A DNA stretch of 64,000 nucleotides from CTSoil-075 sp042610375. Lineage in GTDB: Bacteria > Bacillota > Negativicutes > DSM-13327. This document shows, one piece after another, positions 1-8,069 of the stretch. The DNA lies in contig NZ_JBGJZL010000005.1 of the NCBI RefSeq assembly GCF_042610375.1, positions 310,001 to 374,000 on the forward strand. Reading direction: 5' to 3'. Within the stretch, counting starts at the first letter, position 1, and each line of letters begins with the position of its first letter. The notes under the pieces were generated by a model. It made no database searches. It saw only the letters and a program-made list of their open reading frames with translations, and was not told the origin of the DNA. A program made the position numbers and the translations under genes.

Positions 1-906
1 AAAAATCTTAAAAGAGAAAAAAAATTGATAGTACCTCAAGCTAGTTGTGAATTGACTCATTTTCATATACCAATGATCATGGTAAAATATTCGATTGCAA
101 TATGTTTTATCCTTGTAATACTAATGACTGGTTTCTTTTTAAATTATCGACAAGTTGTAAGTGCAGCTCATGCAAATAAAGATGAGTTAGAATTTTTACG
201 AAAAAACAATAATGATCAGATTGGTAAAATTGAACAACTTGTTCAAGATACTAATCGTTTACAGTCTGATATGGAGAGATTGAACTCTCTTGACGTTGAA
301 TTAAGACGAATTCTTGCTAATGATAATGGGACAAGTACATCCAGAGCTGGTTTGACGCGCCCTTCAGAAAATTACACTGATAGAGGGAGAACTCAGATTC
401 AGCAGGATATTAATACGATTCATAGTACGGTGAATGATTTGCAAGTAGCCATCAAAGAACGTGAACAAAGTTTAATTGAATTGAAAGAAGAGTTATTAAA
501 AAAACAAGCCCAGTTAGGGGCGCGACCATCGATTTGGCCAGCAGTAGGTGAGGTGACTTCTCGTTTTGGCTGGCGTGGAGCACCGACAGGGCGCGGCAGT
601 GACTATCATCCTGGTATTGATATTGCCAATCATATTGGAACACCGATTGTTGCAACGGCTAATGGGACAGTTATATTTAGTGATTGGTATAGCGGTTATG
701 GAAAATTAATTCAGATTGACCATGGAAATGGTATTGTTACACTTTATGGACATAATTCTCAAATATTAGTACATGATGGTCAAGTTGTAAAAAGAGGTGA
801 GCTAATTGCCTATTTAGGGAACACAGGGTATAGTACAGGTCCTCATGTTCATTATGAAATTAGAGTGGATGGCACTGCTGTTAATCCTGCTAATTTTTTA
901 AATTAA
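1..906 (+). CDS. M23 family metallopeptidase, 5' end outside the window
   Basis: A cell-wall endopeptidase of the M23 (LytM/lysostaphin) family, probably anchored in the membrane and acting on peptidoglycan. The frame is open to base 1. A TTG occurs at 25, but the residues before it stay in frame and look like the basic N-terminus usual for this type, so the true start is probably off the window. A membrane segment (about bases 85-150) is followed by a coiled-coil stretch (about 165-510). The C-terminal domain (about 530-900) carries the zinc ligands: HxxxD at YHPGID (His codon 607) and HxH at GPHVHYE (844-852). The shape, TM plus coiled coil plus M23, recalls EnvC/MepM-like proteins and sporulation peptidases. 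No active-site residue is missing. Specific role unknown. Confidence 0.9.
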   Translation, partial: KNLKREKKLIVPQASCELTHFHIPMIMVKYSIAICFILVILMTGFFLNYRQVVSAAHANKDELEFLRKNNNDQIGKIEQLVQDTNRLQSDMERLNSLDVELRRILANDNGTSTSRAGLTRPSENYTDRGRTQIQQDINTIHSTVNDLQVAIKEREQSLIELKEELLKKQAQLGARPSIWPAVGEVTSRFGWRGAPTGRGSDYHPGIDIANHIGTPIVATANGTVIFSDWYSGYGKLIQIDHGNGIVTLYGHNSQILVHDGQVVKRGELIAYLGNTGYSTGPHVHYEIRVDGTAVNPANFLN

Positions 907-926
907 TATATACTTCCATAAAAGCT

Positions 927-973
927 AAAGACAGTCTCAACGGCTCATTGTGATCGTTGAAACTGTCTTTTTT
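927..973 (+). terminator. Intrinsic terminator after the M23 peptidase gene
   Basis: A 15-16 bp stem (AAAGACAGT..CAACG pairing with CGTTGAAACTGTCTTT, small internal mismatch) with a 12-base loop, followed by a run of seven T. Confidence 0.85.
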
Positions 974-1036
974 ACAATGTAAAAGTTCATTATATTCAGT
1001 CAATAATTATATTTAATAATGTCGTATTTTAGCATA

Positions 1037-1066
1037 TTGACACTAAATTTGTTTATGTGGTAATGT
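1037..1066 (+). promoter_or_regulatory. SigA-type promoter for the acetate transporter gene
   Basis: TTGACA at 1037-1042, 18-base spacer, TAATGT at 1061-1066. It lies 30 bases upstream of the start codon, just ahead of an AAAGGGGG ribosome site. Confidence 0.6.
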
Positions 1067-1096
1067 AGACAAATGAATAATTAAAGGGGGCTTTTT

Positions 1097-1708
1097 ATGA
1101 GTAATACTGACACGCAGAAGGTAAAAGTAGTTGTAGCAGATCCTGGTGGATTGGGATTATTTGGCTTGGCAATGGTTACCTTAGTTGCATCGACACAAAA
1201 ACTTGGTTGGACGACAGGTCTATCATTTGTACTTCCTTGGGCGATCTTTTTAGGAGCGTATGCTCAACTCATGGCAGCTAATATGGATTTTAAACACAAT
1301 AATATTTTTGGTGCTACAGTTTTTGGTGCATATTCTTTATTTTGGTTTTCAATCGGAGGATGTTGGTTAATTAATATGGGTGTTTTTGGAGAGGCTTTGA
1401 AGGCTGGTGCTGACGTCCATCAATTAGGTGTTGCATTTATTGGTTATTTAATTTTCTCTCTTGCCATGACAGTTGGTTCTCTTGAAACAAATAAAGTATT
1501 ATTAATTGATTTCATTTTTATTGATCTTTTATTCTTATGCCTGGCAGCAGATTCTTTTGGTGCGCCTCATTGGGTTCACTCTTTAGCAGGATGGGCTGAA
1601 CTGATCATTTCCTTAATCTCTTTTTATGGCTCAGCTGCATCTGTGCTTAACACTCATTTTGGCAAAACATTTTTGCCTGTGGGCAAGCCATGCGGAATAT
1701 TTAAATAA
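1097..1708 (+). CDS. satP: Acetate uptake transporter, GPR1/FUN34/SatP family
   Basis: Inner-membrane carrier for acetate/succinate (AceTr family), 203 aa, about the usual bacterial length. Six hydrophobic segments are visible. The N-terminal family signature, normally NPAPLGL, appears here as ADPGGLGLFGLAM (about residues 14-26). The substituted residues are in the part of the family thought to form the substrate gate, so specificity may differ from that of E. coli SatP. It is monocistronic, with its own promoter, a strong AAAGGGGG ribosome site and a terminator. In an anaerobe that makes or uses acetate this would fit acetate exchange; that role is inference. Confidence 0.85.
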   Translation: MSNTDTQKVKVVVADPGGLGLFGLAMVTLVASTQKLGWTTGLSFVLPWAIFLGAYAQLMAANMDFKHNNIFGATVFGAYSLFWFSIGGCWLINMGVFGEALKAGADVHQLGVAFIGYLIFSLAMTVGSLETNKVLLIDFIFIDLLFLCLAADSFGAPHWVHSLAGWAELIISLISFYGSAASVLNTHFGKTFLPVGKPCGIFK

Positions 1709-1734
1709 ATTATAAAATCATAGTTCTATATAAT

Positions 1735-1780
1735 AAAAAATGTCGATCGCTGGCAAGTAAGCCGGAGATCGACATTTTTT
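1735..1780. terminator. Bidirectional terminator between convergent satP and pfk
   Basis: Stem of AAAAAATGTCGATC paired with GATCGACATTTTTT around an 18-base loop. A-run on the left and T-run on the right allow use from both strands; the flanking genes converge here. Confidence 0.85.
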
Positions 1781-1823
1781 AATTCATGATTTTACGAGAG
1801 CATCATGAAATTTAAAGATGAAG

Positions 1824-3041
1824 TTATTTGTTTAAAATTTTAGGAATTTTAGGAGCTCTTAGCCTAGCAACTGGAGGACGGTTAGAACCAAGAAGGGGTC
1901 TGAGGTAATTTTTGAAGGCGTCAGTGATATGATTTCCTTCAGCATTGATAAATTCATCAGGCATATATTTAGTTTTACCTGCAACCTCAGCAAGAGGAGT
2001 CATTCTATATTCTACTGCATAATCTCCAACTCTATGAATCGTTACTGAGCCGTTACAATTTGCTGAGAGGGCAAATTGAACTGCTTTTTCTCCAACTTCC
2101 CAGGCTTCTTGTTGATCAACATCAGAGACACAACCAAGGAAGCAACGTTGAATATAGCCAAAGGTATCACTGCGAACCCGAGAAATCCCTAGTCCTTTTT
2201 TAACAGCATCTGTAAGTAAATCACCTAATGCTCCTGTGCCTGACATTGTGATATTTCCATGAGCATCTTTCTCTACATCTTTGAGTAAGCTAAGGATAAT
2301 CGGTGTGCCCGATGCATCTTTGATACCTTCAGACACGGCTACGACGCACACGCCATATTGGTCGTAAACTTTTTTTACATCAGCAATAAAATTCTTCATG
2401 ATAAATGGACGTTCTGGCAAGTAAATGAGATGCGGACCATCTTCAGGAAATTTTTGTGCACCAGCTGCCGCTGCTGTTAAGAATCCAGCATTTCTGCCCA
2501 TAATAATACCCATATACACTCCCGATAATGCATTCATATCGAGGTTAATACCAGCAAAAGCTTGGGAGACAAATCGTGCAGCTGAGCTAAACCCTGGTGT
2601 ATGGTCATTGACGACTAAGTCGTTATCAATTGTCTTAGGTACATGAATGGCACGAAATTCATAATTATCTAATTTAGCTTCTTCACTAACAATATGTACT
2701 GTATCAGAAGAATCATTGCCACCAATGTAGAAAAAATAGCGTATGTCATGAGCTTTTAAGACTTTAAAAATTTCCTTGCAGTAATTGGCATCGGGTTTTA
2801 CTCGTGTCGATAATAAGGCTGAAGAAGGGGTTTGGGCTACTTGATCAAGGTTGAAAGCTGTTTCTTGGGTTAAATCAATAAAATCTTCATTAACGATACC
2901 TTCCACACCTCGAAGGGCACCATAAATTTTACTGATTTGTTTATGCTTTCGTGCTTCGGCAATAATTCCGGCCATACTTTGATTGATGACTGCTGTTGGG
3001 CCACCGCCTTGGGCAATGAGTGCCTTGCCTATAAGTTCCAT
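1824..3041 (-). CDS. 6-phosphofructokinase, pyrophosphate-dependent type
   Basis: Glycolytic enzyme phosphorylating fructose 6-phosphate, 405 aa. The phosphoryl-donor motifs point to PPi rather than ATP: GGND at residues 107-110 puts Asp110 where ATP enzymes have Gly, and PKTIDND at 135-141 has the Lys typical of PPi enzymes instead of the Gly of PGTIDND. The usual first Asp of GGDD is Asn here. MGRNAGF follows. A reversible PPi enzyme would suit an anaerobe saving ATP (inference). The start is fixed by TAGGAGG placed 8 bases before ATG. Upstream on the same strand is a promoter-like pair (3083-3111). Confidence 0.9.
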   Translation of the reverse strand: MELIGKALIAQGGGPTAVINQSMAGIIAEARKHKQISKIYGALRGVEGIVNEDFIDLTQETAFNLDQVAQTPSSALLSTRVKPDANYCKEIFKVLKAHDIRYFFYIGGNDSSDTVHIVSEEAKLDNYEFRAIHVPKTIDNDLVVNDHTPGFSSAARFVSQAFAGINLDMNALSGVYMGIIMGRNAGFLTAAAAGAQKFPEDGPHLIYLPERPFIMKNFIADVKKVYDQYGVCVVAVSEGIKDASGTPIILSLLKDVEKDAHGNITMSGTGALGDLLTDAVKKGLGISRVRSDTFGYIQRCFLGCVSDVDQQEAWEVGEKAVQFALSANCNGSVTIHRVGDYAVEYRMTPLAEVAGKTKYMPDEFINAEGNHITDAFKNYLRPLLGSNRPPVARLRAPKIPKILNK

Positions 3042-3082
3042 AAAAATCCTCCTATTTAATAAATGACTTTTGAGATTAGGTA

Positions 3083-3111
3083 TACATAACGAATCATCAA
3101 AAAATGAGCAA
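3083..3111 (-). promoter_or_regulatory. Promoter-like pair upstream of pfk
   Basis: Read on the minus strand: TTGCTC (3111-3106), 17 bases, TATGTA (3088-3083). Spacing is ideal, hexamers moderate. Confidence 0.45.
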
Positions 3112-3139
3112 TTTGTATTATATACTAAAATAAAGGCAG

Positions 3140-3183
3140 GGGCAATCTATCGCGACGTTTTAGGAGTCGAAGAATGATTGCCC
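3140..3183 (-). terminator. Hairpin downstream of the Crp/Fnr gene
   Basis: Perfect 8 bp outer stem GGGCAATC / GATTGCCC with a nested CGAC/GTCG stem. It sits just after the stop of the minus-strand regulator gene. The T-rich tail is weak, so it may be a terminator or only an mRNA 3' structure. Confidence 0.5.
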
Positions 3184-3189
3184 AAAGAG

Positions 3190-3900
3190 TTACTCTTGTG
3201 ATAAGTGAATTAATTCATCTTTATTAAGAATGATAATCTGTTTTTGACCATTAATTGCGATTAAACCATCTGATTGGAGTTTAGACAATTTGCGACTAAT
3301 TGTTTCCCGTGTCGTACCAAATAAGCTAGCAAGTTCATGCCGAGGTAAGTTAATGTTGAGCCGAGTACCTGCAGATGTGAGAACACCTTCTTTTTCAGAC
3401 ATGGCTAATAACCAAGAGATAAGACGTTGCTCAATCGTTTTTAAAGTGAGAGTGCTAATGAATTTTTCTGAGTAAGCAAGTCTTTCTGTTAAGGCTTGCA
3501 TGACGCCTAATGAAATCTCTGGGTTTTGATAAATGAGCTGTTTAAAATCATCCCGAGCAAGTAAACAAATTCCTGTCTCTTCTAGGGTTTCAGCATTTAA
3601 TAGATAATCTTGTTTTTCCATAAATAAAGCTAAATCGCCGAAGAAATCACCCGGTTCTAACAACCGTATAATTTGCTGACGGCCATCTTCAGACATTTCA
3701 TAAATTTTTACTCGCCCGTAACGTACAATGTATAAATGTTGGGCACTATCACCTTCTGCGAAAAGGATAGTACTTTTAGAGAATTTTTTTTTCTTAATTA
3801 AGTTATTAATTTTTTGTAGCTCACTATAATTAAGACTTTTAAATATTGGTACGATGCTTGCGCAAATGTGTTCCGGTTGTGCAGTGCAACAGTTATCCAT
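3190..3900 (-). CDS. Crp/Fnr family transcriptional regulator
   Basis: A one-component regulator with an N-terminal cyclic-nucleotide-binding-like beta barrel and a C-terminal winged helix. An ATG also occurs at 3921, but it has no ribosome site; GGAG lies 9 bases before the ATG at 3900, so I use that start (236 aa). The N-terminus is MDNCCTAQPEHIC..VPIF, with cysteines placed as in Fnr-type proteins, which suggests a redox or Fe-S cofactor; the spacing differs from E. coli Fnr. The recognition helix is in FGTTRETISRKLSKLQ, with the Glu/Arg pair (E--SR) typical of Crp/Fnr boxes of the TGTGA or TTGAT kind. Likely targets: anaerobic genes, not identified here. Confidence 0.88.
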   Translation of the reverse strand: MDNCCTAQPEHICASIVPIFKSLNYSELQKINNLIKKKKFSKSTILFAEGDSAQHLYIVRYGRVKIYEMSEDGRQQIIRLLEPGDFFGDLALFMEKQDYLLNAETLEETGICLLARDDFKQLIYQNPEISLGVMQALTERLAYSEKFISTLTLKTIEQRLISWLLAMSEKEGVLTSAGTRLNINLPRHELASLFGTTRETISRKLSKLQSDGLIAINGQKQIIILNKDELIHLSQE

Positions 3901-3945
3901 GTCATGTATCTCCAATCTCATTATCTTTGTAATTAATAGTATAAC

Positions 3946-3973
3946 TTGAAATTCTTATACGAAAAAGTATTAT
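3946..3973 (+). promoter_or_regulatory. Plus-strand promoter-like pair between crp-like and SDR genes
   Basis: TTGAAA at 3946-3951, 16-base spacer, TATTAT at 3968-3973. It points away from the regulator gene and toward the 3' end of the minus-strand SDR gene, so it has no obvious gene to serve. A minus-strand promoter for the regulator (TATACT near 3940) may overlap it. Confidence 0.35.
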
Positions 3974-4080
3974 TTAAAAAAATAATAAGATAATGAGTTA
4001 GTCTGAGTATGAATTTATAAAAAGCAGGAATAGGAGGCTGTCATCGTGAATGATTTATGCCAGAGAGTTTTTACTCATAC

Positions 4081-4953
4081 TTATCCGTTTACGATGGTAC
4101 CGCCATTGACGTGTAGCGTTTGTCCTGAGATATATGATGAATCTTGTGAAGCCAAAAAAACGTAGCAGGGAGCTACCTCTGCTGGTTGCCCTGCTCGTCC
4201 CATAGGAGTGTTCTGACCAAATTGTGCGACATGCTGATCAGAAAATGAAGCTGGAATAAGAGGTGTCCAGATTGGGCCTGGTGCTACCGCATTGACGCGA
4301 ATACCTTGTTTAATGAGAGACAAGGATAAGGAGCGGGTAAATGCCACAATGGCTCCTTTAGTTGCGGAATAGTCAATTAATTGTTCATTGCCAGCATAGG
4401 CAGTGACTGAGGTTGTATTAATAATGGTACTGCCGCTTTTAAGATAAGGTAAAGCTGCTTTACTCAAGTAAAAATAGGAAAAGATATTGGTGCGAAAAGT
4501 CTGTTCTAATTGTGAGGCAGAAATAGTTTGAATATTTGTCTGAACATGTTGCTCGGCAGCATTATTCACAAGAATATCTAAATGACCAAATTTCTTAACT
4601 CCTTGGGCTACGACCTGCTGACAAAATGTTTCATCGCCAATGTCTCCAGCAATTAGTAAGCAGTCTTGACCGAACTGTTCTACATCTTTTTTTGTTTTGG
4701 TCGCGTCATCATGTTCATTGAGATACGTAAGCACTAAGGAGGCTCCTTCTTGAGCGAAAGCTAATGCAACTGCTCGACCTATACCACTGTCGCCACCACT
4801 GATTAAGGCTACTTTATTTTGTAGCTTACCACTGGCGCGATAGTGTTCATTGATAGAAATAGGGTGAGGATTCATTTGGGATTCAATTCCTGGTTGTTGA
4901 TTTTGATGTTGTGGTGGGAATCCTAGTCCTTGAGTAAGAATGTGTTGATACAT
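4081..4953 (-). CDS. SDR family oxidoreductase, general-stress type
   Basis: NAD(P)-dependent short-chain dehydrogenase, 290 aa, longer than classical SDRs because of an N-terminal extension of about 45 residues rich in Gln and Pro, as in YhdF/YdaD/YghA proteins. Cofactor motif GGDSGIG at about 53-59; NNAAE for the central strand; catalytic Ser182, Tyr195 and Lys199 (YSATK). Start: upstream in-frame TTG and ATG codons exist, but AGAGG is spaced 7 bases from the ATG at 4953 only. Relatives are induced by stress; the substrate is unknown. It is divergent from the DUF2164 gene. Confidence 0.88.
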   Translation of the reverse strand: MYQHILTQGLGFPPQHQNQQPGIESQMNPHPISINEHYRASGKLQNKVALISGGDSGIGRAVALAFAQEGASLVLTYLNEHDDATKTKKDVEQFGQDCLLIAGDIGDETFCQQVVAQGVKKFGHLDILVNNAAEQHVQTNIQTISASQLEQTFRTNIFSYFYLSKAALPYLKSGSTIINTTSVTAYAGNEQLIDYSATKGAIVAFTRSLSLSLIKQGIRVNAVAPGPIWTPLIPASFSDQHVAQFGQNTPMGRAGQPAEVAPCYVFLASQDSSYISGQTLHVNGGTIVNG

Positions 4954-5075
4954 GTTCATACCTCTTTTCAATAAAATCTACCATAGTATTTCCCAAATAG
5001 TAACTTGTATATGAGTATGAACAGTGATAAAGAAGAGGTTTTAAATGTTTATGCATAGAAAGGAGATTCATACAT

Positions 5076-5300
5076 ATGAAAAAATTTAAATTAACAAAAG
5101 AGTTAAAAGAGCAAATAATAACGGATATTCAGAACTATTTTCATGATGAAAGAGATGAAGAAATTGGAAATTTATCCGCTGAACTATTGCTGCAATTCAT
5201 GATTGAAAAAGTAGGGCCAGCCATTTATAATCAGGCCATTCGTGATGCACATTCCCTAGTGACTAAAAAAATAGAAGATTTATATGGGTTGGAAAAATAG
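5076..5300 (+). CDS. DUF2164 family small protein
   Basis: A 74-aa acidic, helical cytosolic protein that matches the DUF2164 pattern: a Lys/Leu-rich start (KLTKELKEQII), then YFHDERDEEIGNLSAELLL and a C-terminal IYNQAIRDAH segment ending in EDLYGLEK. The function of the family is unknown. AAGGAG lies 11 bases before the ATG. It is transcribed alone, divergently from the SDR gene, and ends at a hairpin terminator. Confidence 0.85.
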   Translation: MKKFKLTKELKEQIITDIQNYFHDERDEEIGNLSAELLLQFMIEKVGPAIYNQAIRDAHSLVTKKIEDLYGLEK

Positions 5301-5311
5301 AGAAGATCATT

Positions 5312-5370
5312 AGTATAAGTTGAAGGTGTATGCGTTTTAATTGCAACACTTTTGGCCTATACTTTTTTTT
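5312..5370 (+). terminator. Terminator after the DUF2164 gene
   Basis: AGTATA pairs with TATACT, then, after a 2-base internal loop, TTGAAGGTG pairs with CACTTTTGG (several G-U pairs). Eight T follow. The T-run overlaps the stop of the converging AraC gene. Confidence 0.65.
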
Positions 5371-6229
5371 ACTGCTTGATTCGATATTGATTTGGTGTGA
5401 CTCCTGCATTTTTCTTAAACAGCTGGCAAAAGTATGATACATTACCAATGCCAATTCGAGTACAGATGTCTTGTAAAGGTAAGGAGGTGGTTCGTAGCAA
5501 CAAAGAGGCTTCTCGTAAACGGCGATAGGTAAGATATTCAGTAATTGTACTTCCCGTGGCTTTGCGAAATAAATGAGAGAGATGGAAACGGGAGAGGTGG
5601 AGTTCTTTTGCTAGAGATACCAATGAAAATTCATCATGATAATTACTGTCAATCCATCTCATTACATGTTCAGCATAATGAATGTGACGTAGTTCTACTT
5701 CTCTTTCAATTTGGTTTTGGACAGTCCATTGATTTTTTAAAGTATCTAAAAAAAGCATAAAAAATAATGAAAATCCTTCTATAAGTTCTAATTCTTTATG
5801 ACGAGAATCATAGAATTTGAAAAGGGCATTAAGTTTAGAGGGATTATCGATTTGAATGACTTGGCAATCAAGATTACTTTTCCATAAATGCTGAAAAAAA
5901 CGATGTAAAACGGTGAATTTAACTAGATAGGGATTGATCACCGATGGTTCGAGTAGTAATTTAGAGCGAATATAAAAAGTTTCTTCAGGTATGTTAGCCT
6001 TTACTCTATGAAGTTGAAAGGGCTGGAAATACATTAATGAGCCTGGTTTAAAAGGATAAATATTTTGATCAATAATAGCTGACCCTTCTCCTTGTTGAAC
6101 ATAGATAAACTCCATACCGGGATGAGAATGAAATTTATCCCAAATGTTTTTCGAAGAAGTGGTATGTTCATAAATAAATTGATGAGGGTTTGCATTAAGT
6201 TCAAAATTAAAATCGTTTCTTGTCGACAA
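5369..6229 (-). CDS. AraC family transcriptional regulator with cupin sensor domain
   Basis: A 286-aa regulator. The N-terminal half is an AraC-type cupin (HSHPGMEFIYVQQGEG with metal/ligand-type His; PGSLMYFQPFQLHRV) that likely binds a small ligand. The C-terminal half (about 190-286) has two helix-turn-helix motifs: SLVSLAKELHLSRFHLSHLF and LPLQDICTRIGIGNVSYFCQ, then the family ending FKKNAGVTPNQYR. Start: the first ATG codons have no ribosome site, while AGGAGGG is 6-7 bases before the TTG at 6229, which I take as the initiator. It faces the cupin ORF across about 125 bases, so it may control it. Ligand unknown. Confidence 0.88.
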   Translation of the reverse strand: MSTRNDFNFELNANPHQFIYEHTTSSKNIWDKFHSHPGMEFIYVQQGEGSAIIDQNIYPFKPGSLMYFQPFQLHRVKANIPEETFYIRSKLLLEPSVINPYLVKFTVLHRFFQHLWKSNLDCQVIQIDNPSKLNALFKFYDSRHKELELIEGFSLFFMLFLDTLKNQWTVQNQIEREVELRHIHYAEHVMRWIDSNYHDEFSLVSLAKELHLSRFHLSHLFRKATGSTITEYLTYRRLREASLLLRTTSLPLQDICTRIGIGNVSYFCQLFKKNAGVTPNQYRIKQ

Positions 6230-6354
6230 ATAGATCCCTCCTGGTAGATAAATCATATATAGCAATATAACAACATTCTAACACAATTTTCAGTCAATAC
6301 AATAGGTATTATGGCGACAAAATATCTCGTAAAGTACTTGTTGCTAGAGAAAAA

Positions 6355-6615
6355 ATGATGTTAGTAGAGTTTCAATTTGATAAAGGAGGGATTGGGCTTG
6401 CCCACCAACATGCAGAACATGAGCAAATTGGTTATGTTGATCAAGGCAATTTTGAAATAACTGTTGGTAATGAAACTAAAATTGCAAAGCAGGGAGATTG
6501 TTATTATGCTGCTAAAAATGTCTTGCATGGTGTTGCTTCTTTAGAAGATGATTCTATTCACATCGATTCATTCACACCAATACGAGAAGATTTTCTTGTA
6601 GGGGATGGTAAGTAG
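6355..6615 (+). CDS. Cupin domain protein, probably 5'-decayed
   Basis: An 86-aa single-domain cupin with metal-type motif HQHAEHEQ and the family ending SFTPIREDFL. The frame continues upstream of the ATG pair and encodes YYGDKISRKVLVAREK (6307-6354), which matches the conserved N-terminus of this small-cupin family (usually about 110 aa), yet there is no ATG, GTG or TTG between the stop at 6268 and 6355. The ribosome site before 6355 is poor. Either translation starts late and gives a shortened barrel, or the original start has been lost and this is a pseudogene. Divergent from the AraC gene, ends at a strong terminator. Confidence 0.65.
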   Translation: MMLVEFQFDKGGIGLAHQHAEHEQIGYVDQGNFEITVGNETKIAKQGDCYYAAKNVLHGVASLEDDSIHIDSFTPIREDFLVGDGK

Positions 6616-6721
6616 TCAATCCTATATAAGGCTAAATTGCGATAATAATGTCGGTTAAAGTAAAAATATAGGGAGAGATAATTGTAAATAAAATCGGTGG
6701 AGTATTTTATTTGTTCGAATC

Positions 6722-6766
6722 ATAAAAAGCACTATCTTAATCAACGATTCAGATAGTGCTTTTTAT
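6722..6766 (+). terminator. Terminator after the cupin ORF
   Basis: A perfect 16 bp stem, ATAAAAAGCACTATCT with AGATAGTGCTTTTTAT, and a 13-base loop. It is symmetrical enough to work in both directions. Confidence 0.8.
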
Positions 6767-6858
6767 GAAGATGAATGAAGGTTGTACACGATTGCTAGCA
6801 GGAACTCTTGGACATGATAGTGAATCATAGTACTAATCGTTATAGATGGGGTGATTGA

Positions 6859-7932
6859 TTGAAAATAGCAATTATAGGCGGAGGTCCAGGTGGACTGACT
6901 GCAGCACTTGAAAGTCTTAAACGTGGTTATGAGGTAACTTTATTTGAAAAAGGGTTTATAGGAGATGATATTCGTTGTGGTGAATGTCTATTTGACAGTT
7001 TTGGATTGCTCTCTAAGCCATCTATGGATGTAGCTACAAGAATTGATGGAATCATTTTCAAAATAAAGGGTGAATACCGACGAAAATTTAAGGATTTTGA
7101 AAGATTGTGGATGTTAGATCGAAAAAAATGGCAACTGAGTATGGCTAAAGAAGCAATTGCTCTTGGCCTCAATATATGTGAGGAATCACCAGTTGATAGT
7201 AAGGAACTACAAGTACTTTCGAAGGCTTTTGATTATGTGATTGATGCAAGTGGTGCGCCTTCGGTGACTTCTTATAAATATGGGTTTTTCCAAGAATATT
7301 TAAATGAATGTTTTGTAGGAATACAACATGTTATACAAGGTGATTTTACAAAATACAATAAGGCATTAAAAATAGGATTTTTACCCGAAACCTATGGTTA
7401 TTATTGGATTTTTCCTAAAAATGATAATTTGGCCAATGTAGGGGTCGGATTACAAATTGAAGAGATTAAAAAAGGTAAAGATATAAAGACTTTATTACAT
7501 GAAGTATTAGTAATGGAAAACCTTGAGAATTTACCCGTTGAGAAAACAGTATCAGGAATTCTTCCTACAAAACTTCTAGGTAAAATTGTTTATGATAATA
7601 TACTACTTGTTGGTGAGGCTGCTGGTCTTACATCACCCCTGCATGGTGAAGGCATTGATTTGGCTTGTATCAGTGCTCAATTAGCCGTTGATTCTATTCA
7701 ACAAGGTAATTCGGTAGCTATGGAATATGAGTCTAAACTTAGAAATTTAGTGGATACAAAATGGCAGAAAGAAAAAAGTATAGCCGATTATTGGCAAAAA
7801 ATAAGTTTTAAAGAATTTGATAATTTGATTCATGCCTTATGTACCAATAATAAACTTTTATTTGCACGTACCACTTTGAAATCGCCTAAGCTTATGCAAA
7901 GCGCTTGGCAATGGCTCAGACATAAGGCATAG
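6859..7932 (+). CDS. FAD-dependent oxidoreductase, geranylgeranyl-reductase-like
   Basis: A 357-aa flavoprotein. The N-terminal dinucleotide fold is clear: KIAIIGGGPGGLTAALE, then FEKG. RCGECLF at about residues 38-44 is the CGE signature of the geranylgeranyl reductase family. A DASG motif follows in mid protein, and LLVGEAAGLTSPLHGEGID is the second FAD motif. In Firmicutes, relatives act on isoprenoid or quinone/polyketide substrates; the actual substrate cannot be told. The start is a TTG with GGGGTG 5-6 bases upstream. It has no co-directional neighbour close enough to define a pathway. Confidence 0.8.
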   Translation: MKIAIIGGGPGGLTAALESLKRGYEVTLFEKGFIGDDIRCGECLFDSFGLLSKPSMDVATRIDGIIFKIKGEYRRKFKDFERLWMLDRKKWQLSMAKEAIALGLNICEESPVDSKELQVLSKAFDYVIDASGAPSVTSYKYGFFQEYLNECFVGIQHVIQGDFTKYNKALKIGFLPETYGYYWIFPKNDNLANVGVGLQIEEIKKGKDIKTLLHEVLVMENLENLPVEKTVSGILPTKLLGKIVYDNILLVGEAAGLTSPLHGEGIDLACISAQLAVDSIQQGNSVAMEYESKLRNLVDTKWQKEKSIADYWQKISFKEFDNLIHALCTNNKLLFARTTLKSPKLMQSAWQWLRHKA

Positions 7933-8069
7933 TCACTTTTGTACGGAAAGATTTGGTGTAAACCAGGTCTTTATTTTTTATTCTTGCAAGATGAAATCCA
8001 GGGTAAGAGCATTTTGTGTGTTATGCTATCGCTCAATCGTGAATATAACGTAGAGAGGTGATAGCAAGC

